The notes below the pieces were generated by a model. That model did no database searches. It saw nothing but the letters and a program-made list of their open reading frames with translations, and was not told the origin of the DNA. The position numbers and the translations under genes were made by a program. Below, piece by piece: positions 14,363-17,089 of a stretch of DNA of 17,089 nucleotides. Position 1 is the first letter of the stretch; every line of letters begins with the position of its first letter. Source of the stretch: an uncultured Clostridia bacterium (lineage in GTDB: Bacteria > Bacillota > Clostridia > Lachnospirales > Lachnospiraceae); assembly GCA_945622055.1 (NCBI GenBank), contig CALZBV010000024.1, positions 1-17,089 of the forward strand, given 5' to 3'.

Positions 14363-15253
14363 ATGGAACTCAATCAGAAATATAAAAACCTAAAACTTTC
14401 CTTTCTTTTAGAGGGTGTGCTTTTTCAGGCTCCGAGTATTTGTCTGGAAAGTCTTGTTAAGCCTTTTCCAATGCACAGTCACAGCAATGACAGCTACGAG
14501 ATTCACTATATTCCGTGTGGAAGCGGCACCTTAAACACCCCCGGGCAGACTTACCCGATTACACCGGGAACACTTTTTGTTACCGGTCCGGAAATTGAAC
14601 ATGAACAAATATCCTCACCGGAGGACCCGATGCTGGAATATTGTGTTTACCTGCGTGCCAAACGTCCCGAAAAGAAATCCGGACGCAAAACTGCTTTTAT
14701 TGAGACGTTCTTAAACCGACCTTTCTGGTTTGGCACCGGAAATCTGTTCCTTCATGAACTGATGAAACAGATGCTGACAGAGCTTAATCAGCAAAATGCA
14801 GGCTGCGAGCTGATGCTTCAGGCACAGCTTATGGAGCTCGTGCTCTCACTTTGCCGTCTGTACCAATCCGAAGAGACCTCACAGGCTCCACACCAGCCTG
14901 CAACCGGATATTTCGGTGATACAACAAGTCTTCTGGTCGAGGAAGCCTTTCTCTATCACTATGACGAAATAACCCTGGAGAGTCTTGCAGCGCAGATGGG
15001 ACTCGGCATACGTCAGGCGGAGCGCTACCTGAAAACGCATTACAACAAAACCTTTCAGGAAAAGAAAACCGAAGCGCGCATGTCCGCTGCCGTAACCATG
15101 CTTAAGGACGAAAAAAACAGCGTTTCCGAAATAGCGCTCGCACTCGGGTATTCCTCAGTGGAACATTTTTCGAATGCATTTAAGCGCTATTACCAAAACA
15201 CGCCGTCTCAGATGAGAAAAACCATCAGGAAGCATTCATCCTTTGTTTCCTGA
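14363..15253 (+). CDS. AraC-family transcriptional regulator
   Basis: 296 residues. The N-terminal half is a cupin-like sensing domain: PMHSHSNDSYEIHYIPCGSG and the turn TPGTLFVTGPEIEHEQ. The C-terminal ~100 residues are the double helix-turn-helix: ITLESLAAQMGLGIRQAERY with the first HTH, and SVSEIALALGYSSVEHFSNA followed by FKRYYQNTPSQMRK, the classic AraC signature. It probably senses a sugar and activates the divergent operon; whether it also controls the convergent glycoside hydrolase gene is unknown. Start: GGAGG, 5 nt before ATG 14363. The last 11 codons overlap the terminator hairpin of the opposite gene. Confidence 0.93.
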   Translation: MELNQKYKNLKLSFLLEGVLFQAPSICLESLVKPFPMHSHSNDSYEIHYIPCGSGTLNTPGQTYPITPGTLFVTGPEIEHEQISSPEDPMLEYCVYLRAKRPEKKSGRKTAFIETFLNRPFWFGTGNLFLHELMKQMLTELNQQNAGCELMLQAQLMELVLSLCRLYQSEETSQAPHQPATGYFGDTTSLLVEEAFLYHYDEITLESLAAQMGLGIRQAERYLKTHYNKTFQEKKTEARMSAAVTMLKDEKNSVSEIALALGYSSVEHFSNAFKRYYQNTPSQMRKTIRKHSSFVS

Positions 15254-15257
15254 TGGT
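15217..15257 (-). terminator. terminator of the GH127-type gene, inside the araC-family 3' end
   Basis: ACCATCAGGAA (15221-15231) pairs perfectly over 11 bp with TTCCTGATGGT (15247-15257). On the minus strand the hairpin is followed by TTTTTCTC, typical of an intrinsic terminator, and it lies 13 nt after the hydrolase stop. On the plus strand no U-run follows, although the hairpin spans the regulator's stop codon (15251-15253). Confidence 0.8.
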
Positions 15258-15270
15258 ATCTTATATAACC

Positions 15271-17089
15271 TTACTGTTTCTTTACCTTAAAATACAACTG
15301 GTATGGCTCATAGCCTATATCATTCAATCTGCAAAAGCTGATACCCGGGTCCTGATTCTCCGTCCTGTAAAAAGTTCTGAAATCGCCCCACTGGCGCTCC
15401 GTATCAGCCGTAAGCTCCTTCGTCGGGTCGTCCCCCTCTACATACAGGATGCGCTCCTTGTCCGTAATCCCTGCAAGCACCTCAGAACCGTAACGGAATG
15501 CTCCCATTGTCTCATCATCCGGAAGCGTAATAAACCGCAGTCCGATTGGGAACAGAAGAACTACCTTATCCCCATCCTTCCATTCACGGTCAAGTACCGC
15601 AAATTCTTTCGTATTGGCTGTCTTCTGCACTTCCTTCCCATTGACCAGTATCGTTGCCTCTGACATAATCCAATCCGGAATACGAAGCTTTAACGCAAAG
15701 GAAACCGCACAATTTGTCTCAACCGTAATCTCATACTTCTTAAAATCCGGCTTATTTGCATAGGCACTCGTTGTCGCATTTATCGTCTGCTTGGCATTGT
15801 TTTCGGAGGAATTCTGAAGGCTTCCGTTCATGTAATCCTGACGGGTGTGAAGCTTCACCGATGCTCCTGCAATCTCGCATTCTGCCAGTGCATTTACATA
15901 CTGCGTTACATAAACCTCTCTTCCGTCCACATAAAACAAATGGTGGTTCCATGCTGCATTGGCCTGTACCATCGTTCCATGACAGCAGAAAAAGCTGTCC
16001 ATCTCACCGGCCCAGTCCTTTTTACTTCCTGCCTTCATCGGAAGGAAGTACGTCAGAAGTCCGAAGCCCGGCTTACCGTCCTTTGCATCTCCACGCCAAT
16101 AGGTCTGCGCCTGAATTCCGTTTCTGTTGTTGTACTCAATATAATGCATATATTCTGCATCCTTTGTCTGACGGAATAAAAACTCTGCAAGGCGGATCAT
16201 GTTATATACTGTGCAATGCTCCTGGTTCTTGTCTCCGAGTCTTGCCTTTAGCTTCATCGGCGGCGTCCAGATTTCGCCCTGTGTCTGACCTCCGGTTGCA
16301 TAGGCCCCACGGTCGGTTACCGCACATTTCCAGTACATTTTGCAGATGTTCAGCCACTTTTCCTCACCGGTTACTTCATATGCACGGGCACATCCCATAA
16401 TCTCCGGGATGGTCGTGTTCGCGTGCATATTGGTCAGAACATCCTTTCCGGCAAGAAGAGGCTCAAAGAGTCTTCCGCGGTAATAGCGCTCCATCAGCGT
16501 CTTATATTTTTCCTTCTTCGTAATCTCATACAGCTGCACCCAGATTTCCAGCATTCCGCCGGTCTCCACATCCAGAATATTATCGAACTGCTCTCTTGTG
16601 TACTCTCCGCTCCAGCGGTAAAACCAGTCCGCAAGCTTATCTGCAACCTCAAGTGCCTGCTCGTTTTCCATGTAGGTAAAAACATCCAGAAGTCCCATGA
16701 ACAACTTATGTACCGTATACTGCGGCGCCCAGACCGGCTTTCCCTTTCCAATCCAGAGCATATATTTTTCCGGAATGGAACAGCACCATTCTCCTCCGTT
16801 ATCCTGCTGGCAGAGTGAAAGCTCATGTACAATCACCTCTGCCTTTGCTTTCAGCTCCGGATCCTTTGTTTCCTCATAGCGAAGTGCCGCACCGGATAAC
16901 CAGTGTCCAAGGAAATGTCCTCTGAGCTGACAGGACGGGTCCTCCCAGCCGCCCATCGCAGAGCCATCCATACCCCTTCCCGAATAACGTCCGGCTTCCA
17001 GCTGGTAATTGCGGAGCAGATGTGAGGTCTTTAACCGCATTAGATAATCTCTGTTGTCATTTTCACGGCGAATCAGGTCGCCCTCAAAC
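15271..17089 (-). CDS. DUF1680/GH127-type glycoside hydrolase (beta-L-arabinofuranosidase family), N-terminus beyond right edge
   Basis: The frame is open from TAA at 15271 to the right edge; about 605 residues are visible and codons upstream of ATG 17040 (EGDLIRRENDNRDYLM) belong to the protein, so the true start is outside the window. Numbering from Met at 17040: ATGGQTQGEIW (Glu256), then EHC (Glu274, Cys276), and FFCCHG (Cys352, Cys353). These match the Glu-x-Cys and Cys-Cys residues that bind zinc and supply the cysteine nucleophile in GH127 beta-L-arabinofuranosidase. The front is an alpha/alpha barrel; the last ~200 residues are beta-rich. No signal peptide can be judged. Substrates in this superfamily include beta-L-arabinofuranosides and rare RG-II sugars, so specificity is open. 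Confidence 0.92.
   Translation of the reverse strand, partial: FEGDLIRRENDNRDYLMRLKTSHLLRNYQLEAGRYSGRGMDGSAMGGWEDPSCQLRGHFLGHWLSGAALRYEETKDPELKAKAEVIVHELSLCQQDNGGEWCCSIPEKYMLWIGKGKPVWAPQYTVHKLFMGLLDVFTYMENEQALEVADKLADWFYRWSGEYTREQFDNILDVETGGMLEIWVQLYEITKKEKYKTLMERYYRGRLFEPLLAGKDVLTNMHANTTIPEIMGCARAYEVTGEEKWLNICKMYWKCAVTDRGAYATGGQTQGEIWTPPMKLKARLGDKNQEHCTVYNMIRLAEFLFRQTKDAEYMHYIEYNNRNGIQAQTYWRGDAKDGKPGFGLLTYFLPMKAGSKKDWAGEMDSFFCCHGTMVQANAAWNHHLFYVDGREVYVTQYVNALAECEIAGASVKLHTRQDYMNGSLQNSSENNAKQTINATTSAYANKPDFKKYEITVETNCAVSFALKLRIPDWIMSEATILVNGKEVQKTANTKEFAVLDREWKDGDKVVLLFPIGLRFITLPDDETMGAFRYGSEVLAGITDKERILYVEGDDPTKELTADTERQWGDFRTFYRTENQDPGISFCRLNDIGYEPYQLYFKVKKQ

Overview
The window looks like a chromosomal segment of a motile, carbohydrate-degrading Firmicute, most likely a Lachnospiraceae of the Roseburia/Agathobacter/Butyrivibrio kind. 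Grounds: strong AGGAGG-type ribosome sites, sigma-A promoters with 17-bp spacers, a DUF4250 protein, a CheV coupling protein, a proline/threonine-rich lipoprotein, and a pectin or plant-glycan sugar-acid operon. The genus is an inference; no rRNA or marker gene is present. Nearly all genes lie on the minus strand.

Left part (1-2,300): an EamA/DMT transporter running off the left edge; a small ORF with an internal in-frame stop behind a consensus promoter; a pyrophosphatase-like/histidine-phosphatase protein that has lost its C-terminus; and a GC-rich block of 97-bp tandem repeats with covarying hairpins, next to the terminator of a tRNA-Gly(GCC) gene. This part looks like a region of decay and repeat expansion.

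Middle (2,300-7,700): tRNA-Gly; a plus-strand DUF4250 gene; the histidine-biosynthesis pair hisH-hisF behind a terminator-like hairpin; a zinc-ribbon/acidic-repeat/coiled-coil membrane protein apparently co-transcribed with cheV; and a monocistronic lipoprotein gene.

Right part (7,700-17,089): a six-gene minus-strand operon with its own promoter and terminator: glucose-dehydrogenase-like MDR enzyme, LgoD/YjjN-like zinc dehydrogenase, UxaB, UxaA, COG3618-type lactonase and FucU-type mutarotase. Read together they spell out sugar -> lactone -> aldonate -> D-tagaturonate -> D-altronate -> 2-keto-3-deoxygluconate, which best fits L-galactose (L-fucose is its 6-deoxy form, hence the FucU-like mutarotase). 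A divergent AraC-family regulator faces the operon across a 219-bp region holding two direct repeats 20 bp apart, a probable operator. Convergent with the regulator is a DUF1680/GH127-type glycoside hydrolase running off the right edge. The set suggests use of an L-galactose-containing plant glycan such as rhamnogalacturonan II. The L-galactose assignment and the glycan source are inferences from gene content.
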